Positions 22,301 through 34,699 of a DNA stretch of 64,000 bases are shown piece after piece. Below the pieces are notes generated by a model that was not told the origin of the DNA, searched no databases, and saw only the letters and a list, made by a program, of their open reading frames with translations. Source of the DNA: Collybiopsis luxurians FD-317 M1 (lineage: Eukaryota > Basidiomycota > Agaricomycetes > Agaricales > Omphalotaceae); the NCBI GenBank assembly GCA_000827265.1, contig KN834788.1, positions 1 to 64,000 on the forward strand, written 5' to 3'. Position numbers and translations under genes: made by a program. The stretch's first letter is position 1. Each line of letters starts with the position of its first letter.

Positions 22301-23911
22301 CTGCTTGTGATTCCGACATCGGTTTAGTCAAACGGTCAGACGAAGACGCAATAGAGACCAGAAAGCTGCAATGAATATGCACAATAAGCGAGCAGTATCT
22401 GTGGCCTTAATGCTGTTCCGTCAAATTCTTATGCGTCCTACTATGCACACAATTCAACAACTTATCTTACCGGGCGTCTCAAATCCCGCGGAGGAGGAGC
22501 GGTCATGTGATTGCGAGATCTCATCGATACCTTCTCCTCAATCAACTTCCCAGCACCATTTACAAGTTATCCCAGCTCTTGTTTTCCTCTCATATGCGTA
22601 GTCACATTTTTTGGGCGTTGAGCCAGAGATGAACTCTTTACTTGTCACTGCTCGGTTATTAGGACTGATTCTTCCTACACATGACACATGCTCCCAATCC
22701 GATATCTCAGAAGTCAGTTCCGGCGAATGAAGTCTGCAATAGCTATGATTCACATAGAAATAGAGTCAGTTTCATGGCTTAAGCGAGCTACCGCAGCTCC
22801 ATTTTACTTTCAGGTGAATGTGTCATGGTATATGACATCCGGTGGGCTTCCGTGCTGGCTCCCTCCTCCCTTCTTTCTTATGGGCTGAATAAATAAAGAA
22901 TAAGAAAGACATCAGCGCAATTTGTATCCTTATGACTGGAATATATTTCGTATCATAGACTCAATCTCGGTAAGTTTTTTCTCGTCCGGCGACGGCAACA
23001 CGGTATCAAGTAAGACAGATAAGTAACGTAAGTTGACCAAGAACCCATAAGCCGGTCAGCCCTTGAGCACGAACCACGCAGGACTGTGTCTAGCTACTCC
23101 ATCTATCTCGATCGTCATCCCCGCCTTGCCTCAGTCATCCTGACTCCGTCAGTTGGCGCTTTTTACTGATGGGGAGAAACTGGCCGTTCTTAGGTGCAGA
23201 TTTCTTGGTCGCTGACGGACGGTATCTGCTTATTTTGGGGGTCCGTGACATTATTTGAATATACGATTAGGCCTCGAAAATTCTTCATACCAAGTATATA
23301 TATTCCTCCAAAGGCGGACTATAAAAGCAGGTGAAACATTTGCCTTGGATGGGCGTCACCGACTCATGCCAAAAGGAGATAATCCGATTATGTCTTGACG
23401 GCGGCATGAAGAGGCGAGAGTAACAGCCGCTTAGGAGAAGCAAGAAGGTGGGACTAGGTGCCCAATGTATTAGTATCTTGTCTCATCCGTAAATACTCTA
23501 CTTCATGTTATCGATGAAGGTCATAGCTGTGTAATGGTCCATACAATTCAAGCACCTAAATAGAGCGGAAGTTTCGAGTAACACGGGCCGAGCACAGATG
23601 CTCGTACTGCAGATCGAGGAACTCAGTGTCCGAATACGGTAAGCTCCCCAGATGTTTGATTGGTTTGCTGTCTCTTTCTTAAATGTGAACCCTACACCAC
23701 CCCTGCTTCTTACCGGCTTATTCCCACCGCTTTTCACTCTCCGCACTCAGCATTTTTTTCTCGCTCTTCATCTCTTCCCGTTACTTTCCTGTTCGCCTTC
23801 AACACTCGCAGGTTCCTCTGTTCCAGATGTTGGTGTCTGTAAGTCCAATAAGCGAGACGTGCGTCTGTCTTTATGTGTCCTTATCGTCAATTTTGACGAA
23901 TTTTTGTCCAG
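22301..23911. other. Upstream region of the DUF6534-type gene
   Basis: A TATAAAA is present at about 23319-23325. One or more 5' exons of the membrane-protein gene must lie in this interval, because its first confirmed exon starts mid-codon. A strong donor (GTCT|GTAAGT, about 23857) is one candidate, but I could not settle the start codon. Confidence 0.4.
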
Positions 23912-26706
23912 ATTCGGAGCAGTGTACATCGGAATCGTTGTCGCTGCAGTATTATTTGGAGGTATCTATTTTCTTCAAGTCGTTATTGTATCCAGAAATA
24001 AAATAAGTATACTCAACACCTCTTCCTCCTCATAGTATCCGCCTTTCAAGGCTGGTATTACTATACTCACTATGAAGACCGTTGGCAACTTCGATTCCTT
24101 GTCAGTTTCATGTCACCTTGCAGTCTCTCCATTCTTTTCCCGCTGATTCAATCCCCCCAGGTTACAGTAGTCTTATCACTTGATGTTATCCATCAAGCTC
24201 TGATCACGCATACCGGTACCGACCGCTCTACTCATTGTTGGGCTTTGACAGCTAGCTTTCTAAACGTATCCTTCTCCTCTCAAGGGTATGTTTACTTCGT
24301 TACATATTTTCAAGAATCGGCCACGCTTCCCACTGTCATTTGGTGAGTATGACACGCGCACCCATCCTCTCACCTTTCATCCCCTGACTGTTTCTGTGCT
24401 CCAGGAGTATTTTAGTAAGCAAAATAAAGTCAGACGCTTTTCTCCTCAACTTCCACAATTTCTCGGCTAGGTGGAAATTTTTTTCAATGTACGTAAGCTG
24501 TTAAACGAGTTAGTTTCAAGAATAGATGCTAATGAGACAATTGTCTTGCGAGTAGGGCCTTAATGCGCTTGGGGTCCAAGGGTGTGTTTTTCTCGGTACT
24601 TGGGCGAAGTCATTTTACGCAGTAACACTTGCTCCTTTTCACTGCAGCTTCTTAGCTTACCGAATCTGGAAATGTGCGTTTATTGCATTCCCATAATGGT
24701 CAACAAGCCCACTACCACGCATGCACCGCTGGCAGTAGCCACTAACAAATGTCACTGATTCTTCTAGTCAGCGGGACCAAAATCTGGCTTACCTGTGCAG
24801 TCGTACGTTTTCTTGGGTTTCGGTTGATGAATGTTCAATAACCAACTGCCTCTAGGTACTGTTCATCGTTGCGGAATTTGGTATGTGTTTATCCATTGGT
24901 TCTTGCTCTTGCCTTTCTCAGTCTTTGGCAATGCTTTCAGCTTGTGTCATAGGTTCGTCATTTTTCTCTTTTTTAAAAAATTCCGCTGTCTCTGCTGATA
25001 ACACTCTAACAAACAGCCTTGGCAATAATTTCGTATGTATCTCCAATATCTTCTAACCGCGCTTTCAATTCATATACTCCTTGGTCTGAAGTCTTCTTCA
25101 CGTGAAGACATTCGAACAGCTTGCTACAGAGCTCAAGGTAAGTTTTCTCCTCTCTCTGCCTTGATAAGTCATCGAATCACTGATACTTTCTTTAAACCCG
25201 GAAATATATACTTCTCATATCCTGCTGGCCTCCCCCCTCGTCCTCATCTTCTTTCACAAAAATGCCTCATTTCCAACGTCAATCCTACTTTCAGGGCCTC
25301 TCTGTCGCCGTCAATGTGCTTGCCGCATTCGGAGACTTGTTGATTGCAGGTACTTTGACAGTACTGCTTCAGAGGTCCAAGACTGGGTCTAAGAGGTGAG
25401 TTAGGCCTGTTTATGGGCCATACTTTCGGATGCTGTCGTCTGATCGGAAGTGGATCTTTTTTTGTTTCTCTTTCTTCGGTGTAGGACTGATACAATCATC
25501 AATAAACTTGTGTGTATGCTTTCATTCATTCTTGGCAATCTGTATAACGCGAACACTTCAGACTATCCTTGCCGTGAATACGGGTGCTTTAACCAGGTAA
25601 GCCTTCTAGTTTTTGCCCTCCTGTTCCTTTAGTGTCATAGTCTCGAGTCCACTCCATTCAACTTGTTCAACTTTTGCTTTACGGTGTTGATGTGCTTTGA
25701 CGTGCTGATTCAAGTCCTACTTTCTGATAGTCTCTGCGCTATAGCGTCCCTTGTTTCGGTGCGTATATGTTGGTGGAATTTCAGTTACAGTTTTCCCTCT
25801 CTCCTGTTCCAACCTTTTTATGTGTATGACAATTCCTACGGTTTGGCTCATGTACGTGATTTGGGATAGATCCTTGCCGCACCCACTACACTCATTTATA
25901 TCTCATTTTTTTTCTCCATGGGTCGTTGTAAGTGCTTTTTCTTGCTTTTTGGCTTTGTATTGTTCCGTCCTGTTCCAACTTCCCTTTCAATCCCTAGAAC
26001 TGTAATGCATACATCAATAGGCCATATTTAACGACTGATTCCTGCTCTCATCCACAGTGTACACTAACTCCCTTTTGGCCACCCTTAACACGCGCAAAGC
26101 AATCCGCGGGGCAATGGAGGGAACGATTCTGTCTACCATAGATGCAAACGACAGGCACGATGATGAAGAGGACGAATATGGGAATGGCAATGAGGAGATG
26201 ATCGGGATGAGTTGTGGGAACAGTGAGGTGGAAAATGACTGTGAGCATTACGTGCGGGGATCCGGACGTGGAAAAACCAGAGTGCTGGAGGAAGGCGGGG
26301 GTGGTAGGCTGAAGGTAAGTTTGCAACCAATTTTCCGTTCTTACTTGTATTGCTTTGCTTTTTGAATCTCTCGTTAAGCGCACATACTCATTTTCATTGT
26401 CTTCCTTTTTCCAAGTTGATCTCCCATCATTCAAAAAGCAATCTTACCTTCGAAAATAGCACCGGTGTAGCTACGATCTCTACACAAGTGGGGAACGCAA
26501 CGGAATACGTCTCTGATTCTCTTACCTACTTCAGGTCTGTGCGGGCGCGTGTTGTCGACAACCCTGAACTCAAGCCTGAATGTAGCACAACAAATTTGGA
26601 GCTGGAAAATCTGCATCTGGGTATGGACACAGAACATTTTGTGCAAGGGGAGGAGGATATTACGGAGACTAACTTGGGCAAGGTTAACGATATGGTTATT
26701 TCGTGA
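23912..26706 (+). CDS. Multi-pass membrane protein, DUF6534-type (5' end unresolved)
   Basis: Twenty exons joined by hand: 23912-23961, 24036-24100, 24161-24215, 24285-24342, 24405-24414, 24471-24488, 24556-24581, 24648-24673, 24768-24802, 24856-24880, 24941-24952, 25017-25032, 25092-25137, 25295-25395, 25485-25509, 25562-25596, 25731-25758, 25870-25927, 26058-26314 and 26416-26706. They give 412 continuous codons including the stop. The order of hydrophobic segments (FGAVYIGIVVAAVLFG, VVLSLDVIHQALI, WSILVEIFFNGLNALGVQ, IWLTCAVVLFIVAEF, LSVAVNVLAAFGDLLIAG, TILAVNTGALTSLCAIASLV, LIYISFFFSMGR) predicts about seven membrane helices. The signature ...INKL..TVNTGALTS...MGRLYTNSLLATLNTRK... is that of the DUF6534 proteins, which are expanded in Agaricomycetes and of unknown function. 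The C-terminal tail of about 170 residues is acidic and soluble, presumably cytoplasmic. Confidence 0.85.
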
Positions 26707-28306
26707 TGAGTACGTAGGGCCTTTTAATTTTACTGAATTAACAACTTATCTGGTGGAGCGGCTTGGTGAATAGCATGGGAAGTTGAGCTTTTCCCACAAG
26801 AAATCAGCTTCTAACATTGTTTTAATTTATCTAGCCTGACGTATATATGGAGACTGCTATCATTATGTCGCTCCTTCTTCCCCTTCCTTCATAATTTTTT
26901 GATTTCTTTACATTGCTGTCAATTTTCAATTTATACGCTCTTTCTCGCACTATTTTACTTCCGCGTTGATCTGAGTTACCGTTCACTCTCTTGTAATTTA
27001 CTCGACGTCTACCGCCTAAAAAATTTAATTTGTTGGCATGCGTTTGTAGATCCTCATCAGTTCTTAATGGAATTCTCAGTAAGTATATTCAACCGCTTGT
27101 CTGCCGTCGGAGTCGTTGATGAAGCGCTTTAGCTGGCGAGTGGCGGTTATCTACTGCTAGGGCAGAGGAGTGACAAGACTCAGGTACTTGCTGCCTTGTT
27201 ATACTCTGCTTCCCTTACCACTTTAACATACTAGCAACGGCGTTGCTGGAACCTGGTGGAAAGGAGGTTGACATGAGGAGAAACTGATGGGTATATTCCG
27301 GCCCGGGTGGCTGATTCGGTGATAAGATAGCGATTGTGATTTCTCCCTGTCCATCCAGGTTTTCCATCCCAGCCGCCTGCCCACTGATAGTTTATTATCC
27401 GTGTTGCAAAATTCGTCTCATACGGGGAAGGGTGAGGGTAGGCTCAACATAGGGCTTGGCTGGCCTTCTCATACTCAGGGAAATGAATATTAAATATTGT
27501 ATCTCCACATAGGAACGACCGTGGACAACACTCACTTTACCCAGCACGTTGAATTATATTCCACTTTTGGTCAATTCGGCTCAGTCAGTAAGCCATCCGA
27601 TCTCACTACTTGTAATGAATTGATCTGGACGGGGATGACAATGTCTTTGTATTTTCGTCGTTTCAGATCCGAAGCCAATGCGACGAGACGAGCTAAGAAA
27701 ATCAACTCCTAGAAAATGCGGCAAGGGCCTATTGATAACCGCTAAAAAATTCAAAAGAAAAATAGCGGAGTTCCAATGTAGTATTGGCTGCACCCACGCC
27801 AGGCTACATGCACATGTTGGCAGGGACATCGTATAAGTTGAACGTACGCGTTCATGGCCCATGTCTGATCTCAACAATCTGAGAAGTTAGCTGAAACTTT
27901 TGACACACTGATTACTGCTCCATCGTGCTTTCGAAAAATTGCTACCCTTGTATCGTCCAATCTAACCACATTTGTCAAATGGGCGCTGTATCAACAGCTC
28001 CACTTTTTTTGAAAGTCGTCCATTCGATTCTTGGGTTTAATGATATCCTGTTGTGCACTCAGCTGTGACCTACATCTTCTTGCCTATCGAAGTCTAGAGG
28101 CAATTGAGCCTACGATAAAATTATAATCGATAAATTCATCTTGGAGTGTGTTTGGGCTTTGAGGTGCGAAGACTCGGGCTATTTCAGGGGCAGCGTTTGG
28201 AATTTGATGGGTTGAGTTAGCAAACCTGTGCCTAACATCGCAGTTTAGCTACCCGTTCCCTGGTTCTGACTGCACCATCCCGTTTAATCCGTCGCTTATA
28301 ACTGCA
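26707..28306. other. Intergenic between membrane protein and recombinase-like gene
   Basis: No supported gene. The frame of the downstream gene is open upstream of its chosen ATG back to about 28208. An acceptor-like CTAACATCGCAG at 28232-28243 leaves room for an extra 5' exon. Confidence 0.4.
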
Positions 28307-31300
28307 ATGACAATAGGTGCTATTCCCCCAGTTGTATTTCCACCACCGCCGAAAGCAGGATCGTCAACGGGTTTTCCTTTGATGGCTCGCAAAAAAAGAA
28401 AAACCTCACTCCCGTGGTATGTATTTTTTGTATCCCATTCTCCTCTACGCGACGTTGAGCTCACGTGTATTCAAAGGCAGCAGTCCTGGTCTTGTGACCG
28501 CGGCGCAGCCTGTCATTTTCGGTGGACACTACCCAACTCAATTACTCCCCAGGCAAGTCATGACCGAATTTTCCATTCGTCTTATATTTCCAATCCCAAC
28601 TGTAAGTGTTGAGTCCAGTTCTATGGAAACTACAGGACACTAATAATTTTTAGATGATGAGGACGACGAGACGGGCGAGACGGGTCCAATGCGACTCTTC
28701 CGAGACGGAACTTGTGGCCTCCTTCCGTGTTGGTGTGACAACCCCGAGCATTCGAGATACAGTCAGTTGGTCATGCGAAAACTGCTGATGAAGCATTCCC
28801 AGCTGCTGGATGCACACGATCCCAACTTCCTAGATCCCGTTCCATCACCAGAACCAGAGGATGAGCTCAATAACGAGCTCAATCGAATGGCGGAAGAGGG
28901 AGAAAGTGTGACTGGGAGTGACATCGGGTCCCGGGATGATCTGAACTATGCAGAAGGTGGGGATGATAATCAAGCGGACGTCCAGAGCGACGGAAGCCGA
29001 GAAGAGGGAGAGGAATACCAAGAGTCAGCTAATTCAGAAGAAGCCTCAAATGACACCTCAGACAGACTGATTCCTACGAAACTCGCTTATCGATTCACGG
29101 GAATACCTCCCGCCCCGATTCGCTTAAAGCGAAAGCGAAATACCAAAGGCATTTCTCTTGCACTACAGGAGGTCAACGGGTTATATACCTACAACCATTC
29201 GTCCGGTTCGTTTACCTGCTCTCATCACCTCCCTGGCTCTTCGGATTTATCCTGGGACGGGTCCTGTGCTGTACTCGCATTTGTACGTGTCATGTTTGTT
29301 CCCATTCTCAAGTCATTTGTCCGCACCGATTTTGGACGTATGATTGGCAGAACAGAACTGGAAGAGCTTCTCAAGCAAACCACAGATCTAGCTTGCCTTC
29401 ACAACGCACGATGGGGAGGCAAACGGCGACAACAGGTGGTCATTCCGCTTCTGAAGCACATTGACCGAGCGTTCCCTGAATCCCTTCTCAATTTCGAAGA
29501 AATCGCCCAGCTCGCTTCCAAGCTCCAAATCCTACGTCCTATACCCTTTCTTCCAAGACCCGAACCCACTGCTCCTTGTCCATTTTGCAGACTCTATTTT
29601 CCAGTTCCAAGGAGGTGGCAGGCGCATACGAAGGATTGTCCAGAATGTCCCAATTATAAAGCTCTTGTTAGGTTGCGTAAACCATCGGGTTATCTCGGGA
29701 AGTCGCTTTGGTCTCAATCCCTATCAAACGAGCCAAAATTTCAGAGGTTTCGGGTGCTGATGGTTAAAGATTATCATCCTCGCGCTGAAACTGCGAAACA
29801 GGTACTCCTTCAAATTCCCGCATGTGCAAGGTCAACACCGCAGCTCAATCGGCCACATTATATCCCACACCATTGGTGGGATATTTTGTTGGCTCTCAAA
29901 TTTCGTCCAGCTTTGTCCCCTAACTTGCAATTGACCGGGGATGGTCTTGATCCCATGGTACTCCGAGATCTTGTCTCGTCTTCCTCTCATGCCGCCCTAA
30001 AATATCCTGTTGGTTCAATGAGGCGAGTACAGGAGGAGGGTCTGCAAGCTTGTCACAAGGGCTTTATCCTTTACCTGCGACACGCCGGCTCAGCAGTCCA
30101 AAAGACATTCAATTTCTCCAAAATTTTGCGAAGATAGTAAGACACATCACTAATGATAACTATTTAGTATGCTGATAACTTGATAGCTCGGGTCTGAACT
30201 TCAAACATGGTTTTTTTGCGCAAGAAACCTATTCTCTTTACGCCAGGATAGCCACGGATACTCTTGCTTTTGTACTGCGATGGACAGACTCAAAGATTCG
30301 TCAGGATCTTAGACTTCAACTCACTAAAGATCTTTGCGATGCAATTGAGGCTATCCAACAGAGATTACAGAATCTCTCACAGCCGCCGACATCGAAATTG
30401 CTCGCGCCATTACTCCATCGATTTGTCGTCGCCCTAGTCCAGAGCACAGATTCTATGACATCCGGAGGAATGACTCTTGTGGAATATGTGTTGCTCTGTC
30501 GCAGTATCAGGGCCGACGGAACAGCCTTTCGTTCCGCTTCAGCTTTCACAAAGGATCTGGCAATGTATTGTCGTCTGTTCTCTTCTGCCACTCTTTTGGC
30601 TGCTTTGAGCGGAGGCTGGGAAAAGGATTACGAACTCAGTGCAGATATTGATGAGAACCCTATGGAGAGGAGGCAAAACAGAGAAACAGAGGGCGACGAG
30701 CAGCAGGAGGAGGAGGGGAAGAGTGTAGGAGAAGAGGATGACGACAGTGAAGTTGGAGGGGATGAAGAAGAGGAGGATGAAGATGATGAGGAAGGCGAAG
30801 GGGAGGAGGATCTAGAAGACGGAGAGGACGAAAGCGAGGATGAAGAGGACGAGGACGAGGACGAGGAGGAGGGGGAAACGGAGGAAGAGGATAATACCAG
30901 AACACTTCCGCTATTACATGAATTGGTCGATATTGCGAATCCTGAGCGTGATAAACGGTTCGGAAGGTACGATTTTTGTTTTTGTACAGTGTTCAATGAT
31001 CTGAGCGTTCGTATCCAGTTTGATGGAACAGTTGATCAAGGAGGTCCTTGAAAAGACCGGCAGCAACAAAAACCCATTTCTGGTTATTCGCGGTCTTTGG
31101 ACTGCGGCAGATACAGCCTCTCGATTAGAGGCAGGTGCCAAAACGTTTTTTCCTCATCCTTCGAATCTTAAATTCTCCTACGTCCCGAACTCTGGACCCA
31201 GTCATGAGCTCCACCTGACAGACTTTGCGAAGAATGCAAATCTAGAGCTTAAGGAATTACGCGCATGCTTGGAAAACTTGGTCCCATCTTCTCTCATGCC

Positions 31301-33374
31301 GCTCATGGAGTCGTTTGATATCCGAAAGCTTCGCGACGATCCTACCAGTCCAACGTCACTCTTCATCCGGCCTGATAACTCCCGCTATCTGCAACCATTT
31401 GCTGAGCAACTGCTGGCCCATCTCACCAATCCAAAATCTGGTGCAGAAGAACGTCATCTCATGACACGAGGACATTTGAATGAGGAAAAGGCGCGATTGT
31501 ACATCCGCGATACAGAAAAGATGCCAAAATCCGTGGTCAAAGGACTGTTCCCTATACTCGGAATTTCACCGCGAGGATTTCAAGGGTCTTCTCTTTCTTA
31601 TCACTCGGATGGTTCCATGGCACGATCTCTCAAAATCTTCGATCAGTGGGTTATACTCTGTAACCCCATCTCGAAACAGGATAGCCAGAAGCAGTATGAA
31701 TGCTTCTGGACAGTACCAGAGGATTACGCTTGGTACTTGCTCTTCTATCTAGGAGTGTTACGCCCCGTTGTGATCTCATTACTGGAATCATCAGCTATCA
31801 ATGATGGTAGCGCTATCCCCGAACTGAAAGAGTATATCTTTGTACATGCTTTGGGACGTCGTGAGAAACATCGATGGGAGGGTCCTGATATCGATCGTTG
31901 TCTTAAGCAAAACTTCCTTGGTTTGGACGCAAATGGCTTACGACATGTTACTACTGGAATAATCCGTCACTGGTATCCGGACTTAGCTCGCGCCAACGAT
32001 GATATACGTGCTCCAACCTTCAGCTCTCCCCTCGATAGACAAGGGCAACACTCTTCAAAGGTCTCCCAAATGCACTACGCAAGGACTGTCTTCGTGAAAG
32101 GAACGACGTTCAATGAACCGGAATTCTATTCTCAAATTCGAATTAGTATGGCCATTCAGCGTCTAGACGACGTTGCAAAAAAGTGCGGACTGGATAGTCG
32201 CTACAAAACGCTTAGCTCCGTTGATGCTCTGGCAGTGAATGGGCACCGAGCTATGCTTGCAGCCAGGCAGTTTGTCTTGACACAAGACCCCGGCTATAAC
32301 ATTGCTTCAGGAGACCGTCAAGCTATTGAGGAAAAATGCCGGTCGCTTTCGAGAGTGAAACCGTTTTTGCGAGGAACTGGAGCAAACGTATGTCATCTGA
32401 TTTCTCTGTAGTCCTCACACTGACTATTAATCTAGGAAATTCAAGGGAATTGGGTTTCGGAGTGGCGTACACTAGGTGATCAAGGCCTTGTCCAAGTTTC
32501 GGCCGCACTTGCCCATGGATATATCCTGGAAGGAGCAGCAAACTCGTCCTTGCAGCTTGGTTATAGCCCGAAATTTGTTGCTAATGCCGTATATCTAGTA
32601 TGAGCGTATCTGTTTGATCCTGAAACAACATTTAACGTTACTCTTTAGATTGAATGCGCCATCAGTGATTGGAGTACGGGATCTTACTCCGAAGTTGATT
32701 GGGAGAATGACTCAAATCGAGAGACAGTTGTCAACAGCATTGAACACGCCATCCTGTCCTTCAAGCAAGCACATATCGAGGAATGGGTTAAATTCCGTCT
32801 TCAAGTTGACAATGTTGTTCTAAGCAAATCGACACTTAAAAAGCCTTCCTCCATCCCGGTACCGTACTTTAATGTTGGAATATTTCCTCCGCTGGAGCTC
32901 GGGGACGACAATGAAGAAGAGTCTCATCATGTCAGGAGGGAGCCAGAGAGTTTGGAGGAACTAAATACACGGGAGAAGCGCCAAAACGAGGAGCAACGCC
33001 GGATCGAGGAATGTGAGGAGGTTCATGGGCTCAAGGAAATCGAGGGAATCGAGGAAATGGCCGGGGTTGAAAATGTGCCAGGTGGTGAGGGAAAGACAAA
33101 GCAAGGGAAGAAAAAGGCGAGAGAGAAGGAGCAGGGGAAGAAGCACAAGGGAAAGAAGACATTACAGAACAATGAGGGCCATTCGGAGAAGCAGAAGGCC
33201 AGGGAGAGGCTGGGGGGAAAATCGACGCGTGATGAAGTGAAGACGCAGTCCACTCCAGTCCTTAAATCGGGAGGGCGCATTCTTTCGTCAACTTCAGCCA
33301 ATGGTAAACGATCTCGAGATCAGGATGTCACAACGGATCGTGATGAGCCTTCGAAGAGAATAAAAGCCAAGTGA
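28307..33374 (+). CDS. Large tyrosine-recombinase-like protein (Crypton/RecQ-linked YR type), no helicase domain
   Basis: Seven exons: 28307-28416, 28477-28601, 28654-30136, 30187-30966, 31019-32387, 32436-32597 and 32649-33374. The six introns are 48-60 nt. The total of 4755 nt gives 1584 residues. Layout: a Pro-rich and basic start; a Cys-rich segment near 43-49; acidic low-complexity around 115-150; a Cys/His cluster C387-x2-C390-x12-H403-x3-C407-x2-C410; a long acidic Glu/Asp run at about 741-809; and a catalytic-like core. In the core, R1081 lies in LFYLGVLRPVVISLL (box I type). R1141 lies in GLRH, H1177 in QGQHSS, and Y1186 exactly nine residues after that His, as in Xer-type recombinases. 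The usual His of HxxR is Asn. The last 200 residues are a Lys/Glu-rich tail with a basic end (KRIKAK). Related regions are known to me at the N-terminus of fungal RecQ-like helicases and in Cryptons. Here the protein ends without helicase motifs. DNA cutting and rejoining is inferred from the motif. Confidence 0.8.
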
Positions 33375-33433
33375 GTAGGCTCAGAAGTAGGTACATCGTA
33401 ATATATAATTCATGAACGTATGAAAAACAATGA

Positions 33434-33731
33434 TGATACCTTGCGAGATTTAAACGGTAACCGAGTAAACGTGTCACAACTGCAGTATCATGAGAGTCCT
33501 CAACCACTACCAGCACCGTTTCATTATTATTCATGGTGGCATTCCTCGGTAACGACACTTCCAAGGGACAATGCTGACTTGAGACGAATGAAGGGTTTGA
33601 TACCTGTTTTCGAAGACAAACGTCAGAGGCGTTGAAAGGAGATCGGTTTAACCAGCTTGCCGACCTCTGGGTATCTAGCTGAGCCCAACGATTCACCATG
33701 TTGCAATGTGTTGTGAAGTCGCAACTGATAG
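33434..33731. repeat. Repeat R2, CpG-retaining copy
   Basis: Starts about 60 bp after the stop of the recombinase-like gene. It is collinear with 39480-39784 over about 300 bp, for example CTCAACCACTACCAGCACC and TTCATTATTATTCATGGTGGC in both. This copy keeps its CpG sites, while the partner has TG or CA at nearly all of them. Confidence 0.85.
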
Positions 33732-34699
33732 GATCCATGCGCGTTCCCTACAGCGATGATGAATTTTCTGTAGGCAATGCTAGAATATCTCACATACCCA
33801 TCTCACCTTACTTAGCAGAATCAAGACCAGGCCCTTCCCTCCGTTGAGAATCACCACAAGAAGGATCTTACTCTTTCGGCCAAGGTTCAGCCACCGTCTA
33901 ATCTTGAATACGAAACGGCGCACTTCCCAGCCTGTGCAAACCAAACATCACAAAAAACACAACTCGCATACCCGTGTTCGTGTATCTTATAGAGTAATGG
34001 ACTGGACATAGCCCATTTCGTCAAGCGACCCGCTTGTCTCAAATAGTAGCAGCGAAAATTCCAAGATAATAATTTTATTGCGTTGCTAAAACTCTGAGAA
34101 GCTCGCATTAGAATGTTACGAGGGGAAAAGCAAGGTTTCCATACCAATTACCTATTACACGCTCCTTCACTCCCTTTCTCCGGAAGTCGTTCAAGTCCGT
34201 CCACTTCTTCCTCGTACCGTTTGTATCAAACGGCTCCCTGCTTCCTGCAGGGATTCCTTCAACATGGTGAGCTCCCTGTACTGTACACATTTGAATGGCA
34301 TTGCATACCTAGGGGCCATACTGGAATCTGGGCTCTTGTACCAAAACTCAAAAGGACCTGTAGCCTAGATTGTAGATTGTAATCACGAATTGCAGCGGGT
34401 GGGTGACAAGAAGACCTGCTTCCTGTCAGAGCATGGTTGGGTAATGAAGAGCTCCGGGTTACTAGCTTTTATAAGATGTCCCAGATGTGCCTTTTCGAAA
34501 ACTTGATGACCAAGTTGCAGATGGAATCAAAGGATGGAAGTGGCAGACGCGTCTGGTGGCCGCTTAGATATAATAAGCGCTCACGAGCGCCACTGATGTT
34601 TTGCTGTTTGCTTTCTGACTTGCATGTTCGATGGCTCCATTGACCAGAGCTAGAGCCAGAGCCTCAGAAACGGGTATTAGAAGTATAGAAGAATAGGCT
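33732..34699. other. Intergenic, nothing recognised
   Basis: Only short open frames without motifs or splice support were seen. Confidence 0.4.

Noticed and set aside
30628..30996. Long Ser- and Pro-rich frames on the minus strand
   Set aside because: They are the antisense of the Glu/Asp-rich run in the recombinase-like gene.
28307..33374. RecQ-like helicase assignment for the large gene
   Set aside because: No Walker A (GKT/S), DEAH or helicase C-terminal motifs are present in the 1584 residues.
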